NCBI GenBank assembly: GCA_038373885.1
Contig: JAWZYV010018266.1
Coordinates: 1 to 64,000 of the forward strand
DNA: 64,000 bases
Reading direction: 5' to 3'
Source: Cheiracanthium punctorium
Taxonomy: Eukaryota > Arthropoda > Arachnida > Araneae > Cheiracanthiidae
The notes under the pieces: model-generated
The model's database searches: none
Told to the model about the DNA's origin: nothing
The model's input: only the letters and a program-made list of their open reading frames with translations
In this document: positions 1 to 12,230 of the stretch, piece by piece
Position numbering within the stretch: the stretch's first letter is position 1
How the letters are laid out: every line of letters begins with the position of its first letter
Made by a program: the position numbers and the translations under genes

Positions 1-3000
1 ATTATTCTACTACCTATTGTTAGTTTCAAAATGAAGCCACTTGGATGAAAATTAAAGCTTGACCCAGTATACGAAACAATACTTGAAGGAGCATACTGAA
101 ATGCTGAAGTGACCGTCTAGATGGCTCATTGAAATTTTAGTGGGTTCTCTATATGGAATTATGAGCTCATTAACTTATAAAATAATAAGCTTTTTTAGTT
201 TTTTTGGTGGCCTCAATGTATTCAAAAACAATCAAATCTCGCTTTCTAGAAATAATAATAATAATAATAATAATAATTCTCATGTGTAAAACATCTAGGA
301 TAAAGATTTTCTTGCTGTCATGATTATTTTACTTCAAAACCAGGTTGTGTTTCCGAATATGAGAGTCCGAATTGACCATTCGTAGTAGTTTATGCTATAT
401 TTTAGGAAACCCTTCTGCAATAAATATGTGGCATTACTGTATTTCATTATCGTGCATTTTCGGAATTTAAAAATTGTTTTATAGGCATTGGCGATAATAT
501 TTTAAAACGTTGTAGTTAAATAAATTAGAAAATGTTACATTTACTCATGTGCATTTTTTATTAAAAGTCTTACCTGACTCTTTTAACGGAATATTTTTGT
601 AGACAGACTTACAAGATTTTTACTTTATTATATTTTTTACATGTAGGGCTCAATCTAAAGTTTATAACGCAAAAGCAATTTTGCAAGTAAAATCTTTGGA
701 ATAATTTACCTATTTTCATGGTTTGTCAAGGGTTTGTGAGTCGACGACTCCCCAATCTAGCATCCCCGCGTTGTATTGTTTTTTTTTATTATTATAAATT
801 TTGCGTAGTTGAAACAAATGCTCTGTTGCGGTTTGCTCTGTAAAAATTTAGAAATGTAGCTGAAAGGATGTAAACGCTCTATAACTCTAAATTTTTGTAA
901 GAATATATGAAGTTAACATTTGTTCCACATTTGCGGCAGCCCGTGTTGCTATATTAAGAGTCACAATGTCCGAGAGCTGGTGCTTATTTAGATGTTGATT
1001 GTTTTCTTAGAATTGAATTCTTTATTTTAAAAAAAGGAAATTTGATTAAGTTCGTGTGAAAAATAAATCACGTGGACTTCCAATTAAAATATTTTCTTTT
1101 TAATTTGAATTCTCCATTGAGCTCAGCTTATTGTGAATGGTCAATCTTCTTCCAACTCATCCGAGTGATGATTTTATGCTATGTGAAGGTATTTTCGAAA
1201 TATACTGGTAAGTCATTTCAAGACCTCAACATTATAAAACTTGACTGGGACACTCATTGGAAGGAAATTTCAAATCGTACCACAAGCCTTCTCCCGCAAC
1301 TATCCAATGTCTGCACAGTCGCTCAAATAAATGTATTATCTCTTGGAAAAATTTCATTCTTCGTTTTGTTTATGATTTACCGACTTACTTTGACAATACT
1401 TTGAAAACATTCAGTTAAATGATCTAATCGGTTTTTTTATGAATCAAATTTACCTATAGTTATGTATGAGAAAGCATTTTTCCAAGCGCGTATGCAAAGG
1501 GCTAAGCCATTTATAGCGGTTTGAAGTGCGTGCTTCAAGTTTTGTATATTTAGAGCTGCTTTGGATCTGCTGGCGAAACGATCGTCACGGCTTTCCAATT
1601 CAGGTACTTATTAGCGATCGTGGTTCAGGATCATAACGTTTCCGAAGTTCCAGCTGTTAACGTGGAATGGGCATCACAGTTTATGCCAGCAGTTTATGTA
1701 TGAAGAGCACTTTTTCCAAGTGCGTATACATTTATGCATCTGTGAACAGGATAGCTGGATGAGTTGAACTGTTTGCAGAAGAAACTGGTGAAATTCTTTG
1801 TTTTTAGTTTGGAGTCATGGTGTTCGTCCAGTACAGATCTAAGAGGGGCTGCACCTCGCACACTCCCCCATGAACACAACTTTTCGTTCGATTCTGTAGC
1901 CGCTGTTTCATATTTTCCAAATTCGATGAGTGTTTAGCAAGATTATACGTGCGCATTATAACTGGTAAGAAAATATTATTTATATATTTTTGTAAAACTT
2001 CAAACTATGCTCAAAACAAATTTATTTAAATCCTGTCTTGTACTTCTGCAGATACTCTACCAAAGCTGAAATTTTTGTTGAGTAATCCTCATAGATGTAA
2101 TTAATTATTTAGAAAAAGGCACCTTAAAATTTCGCACTGTCATAATTCATAACACACTTCATAAAACTTTCTATAATTTAATATAGAGCTTGTTGAAATT
2201 TTATGATTTTTTTTACAAGATCATTAGAAATTCAAACATATTCTGATATTTAAAGTCATAAGTGAAATACAATTGTTTTACCATATTCATATAGCTAGTT
2301 TTATGAATATTATTTTACTTTATTTATTCCCGATAGTGTTTTTCTCAATAGTTTTCTTAAAAGTGGGAAACTGCATATTTCTATCGCTGCGTGAATTATT
2401 TTTGTTATTATTATGTCTTTTTCATATAATATTTTTTTTTTCGTGTAGTCTGTAATTCAAAGATTTCTAAGATTTTTGTCTTTAAAAGGAAAAGCATATT
2501 TTTTGTACTTAAAATATTCCCATAAGGTCATATTACAAGCAACAAGTTTTCTTTCTAATCTCGGTTACTAGAAAAGTAGAATATATATCTAACATTTTAT
2601 TTTTTTCCCTGTGGACTAAAATGCCTTGAGACGAGTTTTACGGTACTCTGGAGTAGCGTAAAATGTCATTTGCCGACATTTCTCGAAAAAAAAAATCTTT
2701 ATATAACGAAAACTTTTATGTTTAATCAGCTTGGATGTAACCATTACTATAACTATATTTACTCAGAAAGCTGAAAACATTTCTTTTTTTTTGATAAAGG
2801 ATAAGCGAAATACACTTTTTGCACTGGAGACGAAATAAAATAAATGACTTCTTTAAAATGATTGCCGTTTAAATGACTGATCACGTTATTTCGCTTTATA
2901 TACCCTTGGACGTAAATTACGATTACAATTACATGAAAATCCATAATTCTTCACTTTTTAAATTTTAATTTTGTGTAAAACTCGTTATTTTAATTTTATA

Positions 3001-3140
3001 TTATGTATAATACAGTTTAAAGTGCTATTTATTAATTTAAAAAAATCTGTTGTGGGCACCACATGACTTCCTCGCACGTCTATTAAATCATAAATATTTT
3101 CGGTGCACTTCATCTAAACTTATTTTGTTTGAAAGAGATA
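1..3140. other. Unassigned AT-rich DNA
   Basis: No exon, RNA gene or recognisable transposon was found here. An (AAT)n run lies at 251-278. A direct repeat of about 38 bases, sharing TTTTTCCAAG and GCGTAT, occurs at 1461-1498 and 1693-1729. A more GC-balanced patch at 1540-1880 has no frame that I recognise. Confidence 0.5.
251..278. repeat. (AAT)n microsatellite
   Basis: About nine tandem AAT units are read directly from the sequence. Confidence 0.95.
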
Positions 3141-3332
3141 AAATACTGCAATAATAATAACGTTTAGCGATTTCTAGCCAAATATTTGAGATATCACCAA
3201 GATGGGTTCAATTTGAAACATTCGTGTTTGGCACTTAATTCAGTGACATTTCGCTAAAAATCGACTAGCTTGAGATAACTATCGAGAATTTGGCCATTGC
3301 CGAAAGAGTGATTAATGAATTGAAGGTAGTCA

Positions 3333-3790
3333 TTGACTGTAACATATTTACTCGAAATTTCCCAGTCGATTGCAATTAAAAAAATAGATGCACAGTTAGA
3401 TGCTACAATAGTTCTAAATACAAAGTTTCAACATTCAACAGTTTACAGTTTTAGAGTTATGGAAAATACGAAATTATTCTTTTCACCAAATTCTGCGGTA
3501 TTGCGGCAAAATTTGCCAAAGTCGATGACAAAGGGCGATGTTTTGGAAATCGACAAAACAGTGCCAGACCACAGACATACTGTATTGAAGATGTCAATGG
3601 ACATTAATGCATAGAAGTTCTTTCCGGTGGACCTGTAAATAACTGTAGACTGTCTTGTAGACTGGAACCAAAAAAAAAATTAGGTGCACAACTAGGTGTT
3701 ACAACAATTTTATACATGGAATTTCAACTGTTTACGACAAATAGTTTTCAAGATATGAAAACGAAATGCAAACACCAGTACACCAAAAGC
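3333..3790 (+). repeat. LINE-tail-like dispersed repeat, two diverged units
   Basis: Two diverged units (about 3340-3600 and 3626-3790) share the run 'gcacaactaggtgttacaac' and the phrase 'caatagtttt' with copies at 5395-5660 and 51290-51545. The first unit contains a 93-codon open frame, but it is repeat sequence rather than a gene. The wording, with a short A-rich tract and 'tagttttcaagatatg', resembles non-LTR retrotransposon 3' regions. No reverse transcriptase is present, so the class is inferred. Confidence 0.55.
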
Positions 3791-4052
3791 CGCCAAGCTT
3801 GGTGACTTTTGGTGTAATTTTTGAGGGAGCCACGTGACCGTCGTTGGACCGCTATCTAACTCAGAGGTTCTCAAACTGTGTGCCGCGGCTCCCTTGGGGG
3901 CCGCGAGCGTTTGCCAGGGGTGCCTCGGAAGAGGAATGCAAACATAATATATTTTTACTTGGGACAGATGTCCCAGAAAAATTTACAGCAGCCACTGTGC
4001 CATCCATCTTTACTCTCCGGCTACTAGAAAGATATCACAAGATTTAAAATTC

Positions 4053-4316
4053 GTACTGGATGGCGCTGTGCAGATAATTAATGATGTTAAGAGCCACCCG
4101 CTTCAAGCACGCATTTTAAAACTTACCGCCAAAGATCTGGGTTTGGATCACTTTTACCTCTTGCTGCATGCAGATGTGCGGTGGTTATCAAGGGGAAAAA
4201 CTCTAACCATACTGTTTGAACTAAAATAATCACTGGTGGTCATATTTATAGAGAAGCCTTTTATCGAACAGACATCTGATGTGTATTGGCTGCTTCAGTT
4301 AGGATATATTTCCGAT
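4053..4316 (+). pseudogene. hAT transposase fragment (ZBED5/FAM200-like), middle part
   Basis: The frame starting at 4053 reads HPLQARILKL, then LLLHADVRWLSRGK and LFELK, followed by a stop at 4227-4229. The same frame continues with a weaker match to about 4316. The phrases LLLHADVRWLSRGK and LFEL are typical of the hAT transposase-derived ZBED5/SCAND3/FAM200 group, in the catalytic-core region. No intact start or BED zinc finger is visible upstream. A short direct duplication (TCAGTTAGGATATATTT at about 4296 and 4318) follows and disrupts the frame. It is a dead copy. Assignment to hAT is confident; the exact family is not. Confidence 0.75.
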
Positions 4317-4599
4317 TCAGTTAGGATATATTTATTATGAAAAAAATAACAAAATTACCACTTCTTCTCAAGGGAAAAGAGGAGCACAAATAGAGAGAAT
4401 AAATCCTTTGAGTAAAATAATTACGTTTTTTAAAGTGTGTGTCCAGAACAGTGACATCTCGAACTTTTCTGCGCTGCAAGCATTTGTTATGACAAAAGAT
4501 ATCAATCTTCAAATGAACTTTCTCGAATGTGTCATTTCTGATTTGCAAGGTTTGGAAAGAAGCATGGCTGATTTTTTTATGACATAATTCTGACGACAT

Positions 4600-5010
4600 A
4601 TACGGCTGGAGGATGAACCAGTATTCCTACGACCCTAAGGAGAAACCTTCTAGAATGACAAACGCAATATCTCAAAATCTGCCTCGGATCAGCGAAGACA
4701 ACAGTTTAAAGCCGAAACACAGTGAATTAAACCAAGAAGAGTTCTGGATGCTGATGTACTCAGAAAAAAATGCTGTTGGCAAGGTTGCAGTGAAAGGACT
4801 TGTGATATCTACTTCAAATTATCTACGTGAGTCTGCATTCTGAACGTACACGTACATGAAAAAATAAACAAATACAGAAACGAACTTCTGGGTCAAGTGA
4901 ACCGAGAGCAAAATTACCCAAACTTCCTATAAACATAAAGAAAATAATATAAAATTCATCAAAACAGTTTCATTGATCGCATTAAAAACAAATGGACATG
5001 AATTTTGCAC
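4600..5010 (+). pseudogene. hAT transposase fragment, C-terminal dimerisation region
   Basis: An open stretch with its first Met at 4613 ends at 4843. It carries DNSLKPKHSE, then EEFWMLM, then YLRESAF, which matches the C-terminal hAT dimerisation region where Trp in 'FW' and the 'YLCExxFS' block are conserved. After a stop, the next codons continue the family pattern with a TYMK-like block to about 5010. The expected Cys before Glu in YLCE is Arg here. The frame therefore carries stops, substitutions and probable frameshifts relative to the upstream fragment. Confidence 0.7.
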
Positions 5011-5394
5011 TATTATTTTTTTCTTCGCCATCTTATTAAAACCACCTTAAGGATAACAATATCGCGAATTTTTTTAGTCTGATAAGGGTGCTCAATTTGT
5101 TTTTTAGCCTTACAAGTGTGCTTTTTCAAAAAAAAAAAAATTAGAACCACTGAAACTACATGGAAGGACGGCTCTGTGCTTGAAATGGCTGAATGTCTCT
5201 AAAACTACCATTGACTGTAATGCGTTGAAATTTTTTTGAGTGTTCCTGTAGAACCGTAAAGACAAATTTACGATAGAGAGATTCATTTCGTAATACTTAA
5301 CAACACATATCTTATATCTATTATATATAACTTTTGATTCGTTTGAGATAGCCTAATACCTCTAAAATATGCTTTGATGAGTTTCTGTTCATAG

Positions 5395-5660
5395 AGCGTA
5401 ATGTATGAAAAATATTTTGAGTGGCCCTGTAAACAAATTATTTAGTCGATTGGAACCAAAAGGGTGTGCACAACTGGATGTTGCAACAATTCTAAATCTA
5501 AAATTTCAGCATCCTACGACCAATAGTTTTTGAGACTATTGGTCTAGTTACATACGTTCGTACACACGTCAGGGGAAAAACTGGTCAAAATGGACTTCCG
5601 GTCGGTCAAAATGTAGTGTGCATGCATTTATATGAACACACATACATGCGTTCGATGATA
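5395..5660 (+). repeat. LINE-tail-like dispersed repeat copy
   Basis: This shares long stretches with 51290-51545 and 3626-3790, including 'tggccctgtaaa', 'ggaaccaaaa', 'cctacgaccaatagtttt', a TACGT-rich block and 'cgtcaggggaaaaactgg'. It is on the same strand as the other copies. No coding sequence is present. Confidence 0.65.
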
Positions 5661-5811
5661 TGTTTTGAAAAAATTATTAAAAGTAAATTTAAATGTAGTC
5701 GAATCGTTTTTTAAATCAAAATCAGGGTATCGGAAGTTTTTTGCTATCACATTTCTTTCTTATATTTCGTACAAGGAAGAAAAAAAGCGTGGGAGTTTCA
5801 TGGGGGAAAAA

Positions 5812-6001
5812 CCCAGCAAACACAGCCCTATCGGATAAGTTTTGGGCTGACATCGGCATGCCGACGCAGAATGTGCCGGGGCGATATCGCTCAGCCGGTG
5901 CCGAAAACGACAAATTTGCGTCCGCCTGGGCGTGTGTCGGGCCGGAAGGATGGGGTGGTTTTGGATCGGTGTCGGCTATAACGACAACGATATCGGCCCA
6001 G
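5812..6001 (+). repeat. Palindrome-rich dispersed repeat, copy 1
   Basis: It begins CCCAGCAAACACAGCC and ends CGATATCGGCCCAG. It is strikingly more GC-rich than its surroundings and is full of short palindromes such as GCCGACATCGGC and GATATCGGCC. A related copy lies in the opposite orientation at 12231-12459. The 144-codon frame running through 5741-6175 is a by-product of this GC island followed by a TA microsatellite. The ends suggest a non-autonomous DNA element, but the superfamily is undetermined. Confidence 0.65.
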
Positions 6002-6130
6002 CTTTACGCCGGCCTTAAAGTGACAACTTTCCGCAAATGGTATGGTACCGGCAACGATAAAAAAACGAAAAAAAATCGCTGTCCCATTGAATTCTCAAAT
6101 AAGCTTATAATTAGTTTCCAGGGGCAAAAA

Positions 6131-6132
<2 letters not shown>

Positions 6133-6171
<39 letters not shown>
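6133..6171. repeat. (TA)n microsatellite
   Basis: An uninterrupted TA run is seen directly. Confidence 0.95.
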
Positions 6172-6174
<3 letters not shown>

Positions 6175-8250
6175 ACTAAATTAACGACTGTATGCCCCTA
6201 GGACTGATTTTGCTGAAAGTACTTATGAAATAATAAAAATTTTCTTTAAATAAACTGTTTTGATTAATTTAAAAAGTGTTTCATTTATTTACTAAATTAT
6301 TTTGTCAAATCAACCACTTAATTAGACATTTTTCATATTTAACCAAATATTTAATTGCTTTTAAGCAAGGTTTTCGTAACTGACCAAATATTTGTTTATT
6401 TCATTCGTTTTGATAGTAATATACATATATTTTTAATATTTTAGAGTCCAAGAAAATAGTACATGCAATCAAACACATTAAAAAAGATAAATAAATAAGT
6501 TTACATTAATTATATTGCAAGTTATGCCATAATACAAGAATAAAGTGGACTTATATCATTATGCATTGAAATAATGAAACTAGGTTTCTTATGAGAAAAT
6601 ATACAGTATGTTTCTGATATGTGTCTATATTTATGTTCTTCTACCTATATCACCTACTGTAGAGAGTTTTTTTTTTAAACTTTTTAACAATATACATTAT
6701 AATTTTTTGCGTATTATTAGCAAGATCCTTTTCAATACAATATTGATGTTTATTTGCGCAAAAGAATAAAAAATAATATCCTATTTATATTTATGCATGT
6801 TCCTCCTTTTGTATAATAATCAAGCTTAATATGCTTATTAGTAATAGGATATACAGACATGAAAGTACATTGCTAAATTTTTAAATCGTTCAAAGATATG
6901 AAAAAAATTAAAGTAACAATTAAACTAGGAATTCATCTGAGTAAAAATATAAACAAGCATAATTTACAAGAAAATTAAAAAAGTTGAAAGTTGTTACCCA
7001 ATATACTTTACAAAGAAAAGGCAAAACAATATTTTATACAATAGTTAAGTAAATATTTACTTACTATTTTTTTCCTTACTTTTTGGATCTTCAGCATTAT
7101 AAGACAACCAAACAGATTAAAACATTGTTAATGAACTTAATTATGTCATTTAACAAATATTTTAATCCAGCTGGTCTATAGCAAAAATATTTATTCTAAT
7201 CTTTTCAGAAATAATCACACCCTGACATCTCACTAGTATCCGTGCAAATAAAGCTTTTCAACGTATTTTTCAGTGAAAACACACGAAGCGCCGAAGTCTT
7301 TTTTTTTCTTTCTTTTTTCCCAACATACTGTGGGTACGCACTAGTATAATAGGAGAGTTTTGAAAGGCACTCGCCCCGATGAATCACTCCGCCCCTCAAA
7401 GATAGTGTATTGGCGGGAATTTAGTTTAGAACAACCCTTCCCCTTTCGCCAACGGAGCAAACAATATATGCCTTTCCCACGCTTTTCTGCTGACCCTCAG
7501 GCTGTGTGCATTTTTTAAGATACTGGCATCTGGATTAAGATGGGGCGAAATAAGCAAAAATATTTGGATTTCGGAATCAATTTTGGAACAGTACGGAAAA
7601 CTTGCAAAATGGGATAGTTAGAAAGTTAGAATTCGCAAACAGCTCCAACAATATTATTCACTATTTAGCCCTCCCCCCCATCCCCCCAATTTGCGACACC
7701 GTAAAACAGAAATAAGAGGGGGGGGGAATCAAATTTTATGAAAAAATATCTTTGGAAAAAAATGTGAATTTTTATACTGGCATACCACGAAAATGTTACA
7801 TAATAGGTCAGTTAGAGCCTACCAAAAATAAATAAATTTCTCTCAATATTTTACCTCACCACTCTGACCTGAAAAATTTGAGAAAAGTGAAAATTTCGAA
7901 TTTTCTAAAAAGCTGTAGTACGAAGTTATTTTTCGAAATTACCATCGATATTATTTGATTGATTAAATAGTACTTAAAATAATAAGAACGCATAATTATT
8001 AGACAATTTAATCTATTTTTTTACCAAATTAGTACTAATATGTTGTTTTTAAATACACGCAGATAGAAAACAGATTTAAACAAAAGTCTACAGATGCTTA
8101 ACCTGTTCGCTTTTATAATTGAAAAGACGCAATGGAGAAGACTCTCCTTCTGTGACCAGTATTGCTTCCTAGACCAGGTCTTTCAATGTCCAGTCGAGCA
8201 TTGAAAGAAATTCCCGTTCTGGGAAGCTTAGTCACAGAGACAGTGTCATA
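6175..8250. other. Unassigned AT-rich DNA
   Basis: No gene was seen. The stretch 6180-7200 is very AT-rich. A more mixed patch at 7380-7760 carries C-rich then G-rich homopolymer tracts (near 7672 and 7719) and could be an old repeat that I cannot name. Confidence 0.45.
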
Positions 8251-8251
8251 T

Positions 8252-9140
8252 TACTGGCAGGGCAAACGGGGCAACTGCACAGAGCCCCAAGATTTTAGGG
8301 GCCCAAAAATGTTATATGTTACACTTTTTATAATTTCACAATAAGATAACAAAGGACAAAAGCGTCAAAAGTTTGTATTGTTTTTCAATTATAAACTATG
8401 AACAATGAAAATAATTCAAATTTACATCTGTATAAATTAATTTAAACTTCTTTTCAATTCGTCAAAAGGCTTAGTCGATATATAGCATAGCTGACAACAT
8501 GGGCGCCGGCAGAATATTTCCCAGCGGGGGGGGGTGCAAAGACTACTCAAGGGGCAAGGGGGGCCAAAGACTACTTTAACGTATGGTTACCATGTTGGAA
8601 AGAGCAAAAAAGCAAGGGAAATCACTGCATACAAAAATCTAGGGATAGGGCATTGCCCCCCCCCCCTTGCCCTATCCTGCGGGCTCCCATGGCTGCCAAC
8701 ATTTGTAGAATCTGATTAACTACCTTTTCGTAAACAGTATTTTTAAAGTTTGAAAGTAACAAAATTTTTGTAATTAAATCTGTTGGTTAGCTGTTATTAA
8801 AAAAAATATTTTTTTTTTTTTAAATGTGGTTTATTATATCCCGTACATTTTGGCAACTATGATATAGCAGTTGCAGTTAGACGTAGCGTTTTACTGACGT
8901 TATCTGTTTCATTGATATCATATATATTCGTTCATCATATTTATATTCGTTTATTTCACTTTACTTAAAATAAAATTTCTCGTGTTTGGAGAGAGGGGGA
9001 AGATATTTAAAATTTTTCAGAATAAACCAATCGTAATTGGTTTTTTAGAAGGGGGAAAGTTATCGCGTGGGGCCCAATATTTTTCTTTTGCCCAGGACCC
9101 ACAGATGCCTTGATCGTAATCTGCGCAGAGAGAGACTTTA
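8252..9140. mobile_element. Probable hAT-like non-autonomous element with GGGCCC-style ends
   Basis: The left part (8252-8320) has GCAGGGCAAACGGGGC and AGGGGCCCAAAA. The right part (9060-9130), read in reverse, has GGCATCTGTGGGTCCTGGGC and GGGCCCCA. These resemble a widespread class of arthropod elements whose ends contain GGGCCC and CTGGGCAAAA. No transposase frame is present and the exact ends are uncertain. The hAT MITE at 8498-8691 would be nested inside it. Confidence 0.35.
8498..8691. mobile_element. hAT-type MITE, 194 bp, with 8-bp target duplication
   Basis: The ends are inverted: CATGGGCGCCGGCAG on the left, and CATGGGAGCCCGCAGG when the right end is read on the other strand. The flanks are GCTGACAA (8490-8497) and GCTGCCAA (8692-8699), an 8-bp duplication with one mismatch, as expected for hAT transposition. 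The interior carries G-rich and C-rich runs that would fold back. It is non-coding. Confidence 0.8.
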
Positions 9141-9179
9141 ATTTGTGTTAAATTCCCACAAGAATATCGAATAAATACA

Positions 9180-9526
9180 TTAACCCTTTAACGCGCAGTG
9201 TTCCCTCTCTGAGACCACCAAACTTTGACGTTTTGACTGTTGCCAGTCACGAAGAATAGATTGGATTTCTATAAAAATAGTTGCGGATGACATAGCTCCA
9301 CGAGAATCCTTTACTTTTTAGCACGTCATTTTGCATAAAAAATTGTCACGATTTTTTTTAACAGCTCTGTGCCGGCACAGCCAGCTGTCGTCAAAAAGGG
9401 GTCTCTAGATCTGTGGCACGCGATGAACGTTTCGATCGTCCGCCATCTTTCTGGTAGTTAAGTCGAGCGATGGCAACGGCTGCCCTTTTTTCAGCATTGG
9501 GAAAGAGTTGCGCCTCAAAGGGTTAA
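9180..9526. mobile_element. piggyBac-like MITE flanked by TTAA
   Basis: TTAA at 9180-9183 and at 9523-9526 flanks an element of 339 bp. The left end reads CCCTTTAACGCGCAG; the right end, read in reverse, is CCCTTTGAGGCGCAAC, an imperfect inverted repeat. TTAA duplication and CCCTTT-type ends fit piggyBac-type elements. There is no transposase frame, so it would have been moved in trans. Confidence 0.7.
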
Positions 9527-9784
9527 ATGAAGCCCCCTTCCAAAGAAAAAAAAAAAAAAAAAGGGCTTTTGTTGATGTAGAAGCATTGTTGTGTATCTGC
9601 ATTAACTAAGATGTTTGTTTTGCTCGTGCGTTATGACAGGTCTGCCACAGGTTTATCTGTCTAGGGAGGCTTCCTGGAGCGGAAGACTTTTTAAGGGGCT
9701 ATATTTACAGAAGACTCAACCATGACATTTCATTCGGAAGTGATATGAAATGCTCTAAGATAAAATTTAATATGGAAGTTTTAA

Positions 9785-9945
9785 TTAGACGTGCCGTTCG
9801 GGTTGTGCAGTGACTAAAGAACCATTCTACCATATCACGGGTCCGGGTTCGATTAACGTTGGTCCACTTAATAGTTGCCTCCGTAATAAAGTGTCCAAGA
9901 ATTCCGGCCTAGTGGTTCCAATGCTTATACGGCAAGTGGCCGCCA
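9785..9945 (+). repeat. tRNA-derived SINE (family 1)
   Basis: The head reads TTGTGCAGTGACTAAAG with a degenerate box A, and GGTTCGATTAA at 9846-9856 is a degenerate RNA polymerase III box B. The body holds 'tgcctccgtaataaagtg' and 'ccggcctagtggttccaatg', which recurs in the SINEs at 25.8, 44.4 and 49.1 kb. A poly-A run follows at 9950-9961, as expected for a retroposed copy. Confidence 0.7.
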
Positions 9946-9949
9946 TTTG

Positions 9950-11465
9950 AAAAAAAAAAAATGTTTTAACAGTTGTAATGACCCGATGTTGTAATAACCC
10001 GACAGTTTATGCTAACCATATCATCGGTGCTGTTTCAGATAGTCAGTTTTCAATAGCCGGACATTTTTTTTTCAATTATTGGTCAGTAATCTCAGCAATA
10101 ACAAAAATATCCAGTACATTTACATTTTGGCTATGAGGAATTTTCTTGAAGAATTATAATGAATGTTAAGTCTTGAAAACTATTTAACTAATTTCATCAA
10201 AAGTTGCTATGTATTCAAAAATGCACCTCTTTTAATAATCGTCGTCTCGTTAATAAGAGTAATCGTCAGTTCGAGGCCGTGGGCGGTTGCCCACGTCGTT
10301 CGCGTCTCTCCCCCTCAAGTATTGCACATGGTCGCAAGTATTGCACATGGTGACGTTTCGAATTTAAAAAAAAGAAAAAAATGTGTTCCTAGTCCACAGC
10401 CTCTGAATTCATTAATCGCCAAATCTGGCAGGTAGGATTGTCAGAGCGATACATGGCTAAAACCACTCTTCCCTCCCTCCCCCCCTCACAATAGCCTTCT
10501 CTGTGTTAAGGGAAGGGGGGAGAGGCAAGGGAAAAAAAACACTATCTGGACGTGCCTGGCTGTGCCCTTGAGCATGAACTCTGACCCGCAAAACAGAACA
10601 GTGACCAATGTGTTGCGTCGAAAAACAGGCTATCGTTTCGGTAGGGACGTTCCGTTTCGGTATGGGATCTTAAGTACTGCAATTTCTTAAGAGCTTCAAC
10701 GAAATCAAAAATTACATTATACTGAATTAAACTGTATGAGAAAATAATATTTTGAAGACTCAATAGTGTCTGTACAATTATAGAATATTTCGCTGAAAAA
10801 ACAAACTGTTTTCAAATCTAACATAATGTTACAAAAGAAACACCATAAAGAAAAAATTAATGAACAGTCACGAAGTGATATTTTCATTTACATTTTATAA
10901 AAAATTGTTAAGGGACCTTCCAGTAGGGTGCGGCAATTTATAGGCATAGATTACATTTTAAATCCCCCAATACACAACGTGAAATGTGTACTATTCCATA
11001 AGTTTCTTATTTTCGTTTTCTTTTTAAGGCATTCAGATTAAATTAAAGCTCATGTATGAGCACTAATGCTACCCAGCTTAAATTATTCAACGCTCCGTTT
11101 GAACCGAAAATCAGAGCAATGTCACACAAAAAAAAATTAAACCAGTGCATATTTTCAATGATCAGAGCGATCCTGTTAAACCCGGGTTCAGATGTGGAAT
11201 AAAATCGGACAAAGCGCAATATGGCGGATCCTAGGAAGGTGTTTGGGAACTTGACACCCAGCCCCCCCCCCTCAATCCTTCTTTTCACTGTGCATTTTGT
11301 TTTAATCAAATGAGCTTTTTCATTAAACTGGCTCCTCCCATTAAATTATTTTGTTTTAATGTGATATTTTTCTTTATTGTACACTTCATTTCAACCAAAT
11401 TAGCAAGTCTCTTTTTTTGTGACTCGAAGACCAATTTTCTGATTTGATTTCATATGATTTTGTAG
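9950..11465. other. Unassigned DNA with GC patches
   Basis: No gene was recognised. Small GC-rich patches lie at 10270-10330 (with the palindrome CGTGGGCGGTTGCCCACG), 10470-10530 (C-rich then G-rich runs) and 11180-11280. They look like fragments of old repeats. Short open frames here lack family motifs. Confidence 0.4.
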
Positions 11466-11469
11466 TTAT

Positions 11470-11712
11470 GGCAAAGCTACGCGAAGGCTATCTGCTTAAA
11501 TGGGGATGCCTTAAGCGGAGAAACTTTTAGAATGTTCAAACGCGTATTTACGTTACACCTGGAGAAAATCGCCCTAAACTCCAGACCATTAAATCGACAG
11601 CCTCGCGGTATACCAGTAACCTTGACCTTCACTCTTCGGCCATCTACCATGTTGGGTGTCTTATCCACTCGGACATGGTCGGCAACCAATTTTTCTGTAT
11701 CCGCCACAGGAG
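11470..11712 (-). repeat. tRNA-derived SINE (family 2), copy 1
   Basis: On the minus strand the head reads GTCCGAGTGGATAAGAC, close to the box A of a tRNA-Ser/Leu type. It is followed by GGTTACTGGTATACCGCG, a decayed box B region, then CTGTCGATTTAATGGTCTG. The same blocks occur in the minus-strand copies at 11960-12140 and 48165-48295. Open frames on either strand here are repeat sequence. Confidence 0.65.
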
Positions 11713-11959
11713 GGTTGGGGTAAAATAAGTAAATTAAGCTTTAAAAAAAAAACTATAAATTCCAAACTATAAAACAATTAATAAACAATAAAATTGGGGT
11801 TGAACATTAGTTATAGTAATTATTTATTCCCTAATTTTATAAAAATCAATCATATTTCTTTCATTTTATGAATATTAGATAATCTTTTGAATTTATAAAA
11901 ATTTTATAAAATTCCCCCAAATTCTGTTCTAGAATTGGGGATACAACGGTGATTTATCC

Positions 11960-12140
11960 TCAATTATATGTTCAAAAATCTGTTTACGTTGTCTAACGCA
12001 CATTCACATTACATTTGGAGAAAATCCTCCAAAATCCAAACTGTAGATTGACAGATACGCGGTAGACCAGAACCTTGGACCTTCACATTTCAACCATGTT
12101 CAGTGCCTTATCCTCTCGGCCATGGTGGGATAAATAGTAA
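11960..12140 (-). repeat. tRNA-derived SINE (family 2), copy 2
   Basis: On the minus strand it reads ATGGCCGAGAGGATAAGGC, a near-canonical box A, then GGTTCTGGTCTACCGCG and a CTGTCAATCTACAG block. It has the same orientation as copy 1, which lies about 0.25 kb away. The spacing between head and tail matches copy 1. Confidence 0.7.
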
Positions 12141-12230
12141 GTATCGAAACATAAATTAAAAAGTATTACTATAACAATATATATGTGCTGCTTGCTGGTT
12201 TTATACCGTTAAGTTTAGAAATTACACTTC

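Larger units (their letters stand above)
3862..5152 (+). mobile_element. Decayed hAT-superfamily DNA transposon
   Basis: The left end begins CAGAGGTTCTCAAACT and the right end, read on the other strand, begins CAGTGGTTCTAATTT. Both match the usual hAT terminus style, and they enclose transposase remnants in the same orientation. The left subterminal region (3885-3945) is GC-rich and palindromic. I could not see a clean 8-bp target duplication (ATCTAACT on the left, AAACTACA on the right). At about 1.29 kb the element is too short and too broken to be autonomous. It sits between copies of the LINE-tail-like repeat. Confidence 0.7.

Noticed and set aside
1072..1404. 110-codon frame
   Set aside because: Hydrophobic, AT-driven composition with no motif. 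No evidence of a gene.
5741..6175. 144-codon open reading frame
   Set aside because: Most of it lies in the palindromic repeat and it ends in a TA microsatellite (alternating Tyr-Ile). The sister repeat at 12.3 kb does not conserve the frame.
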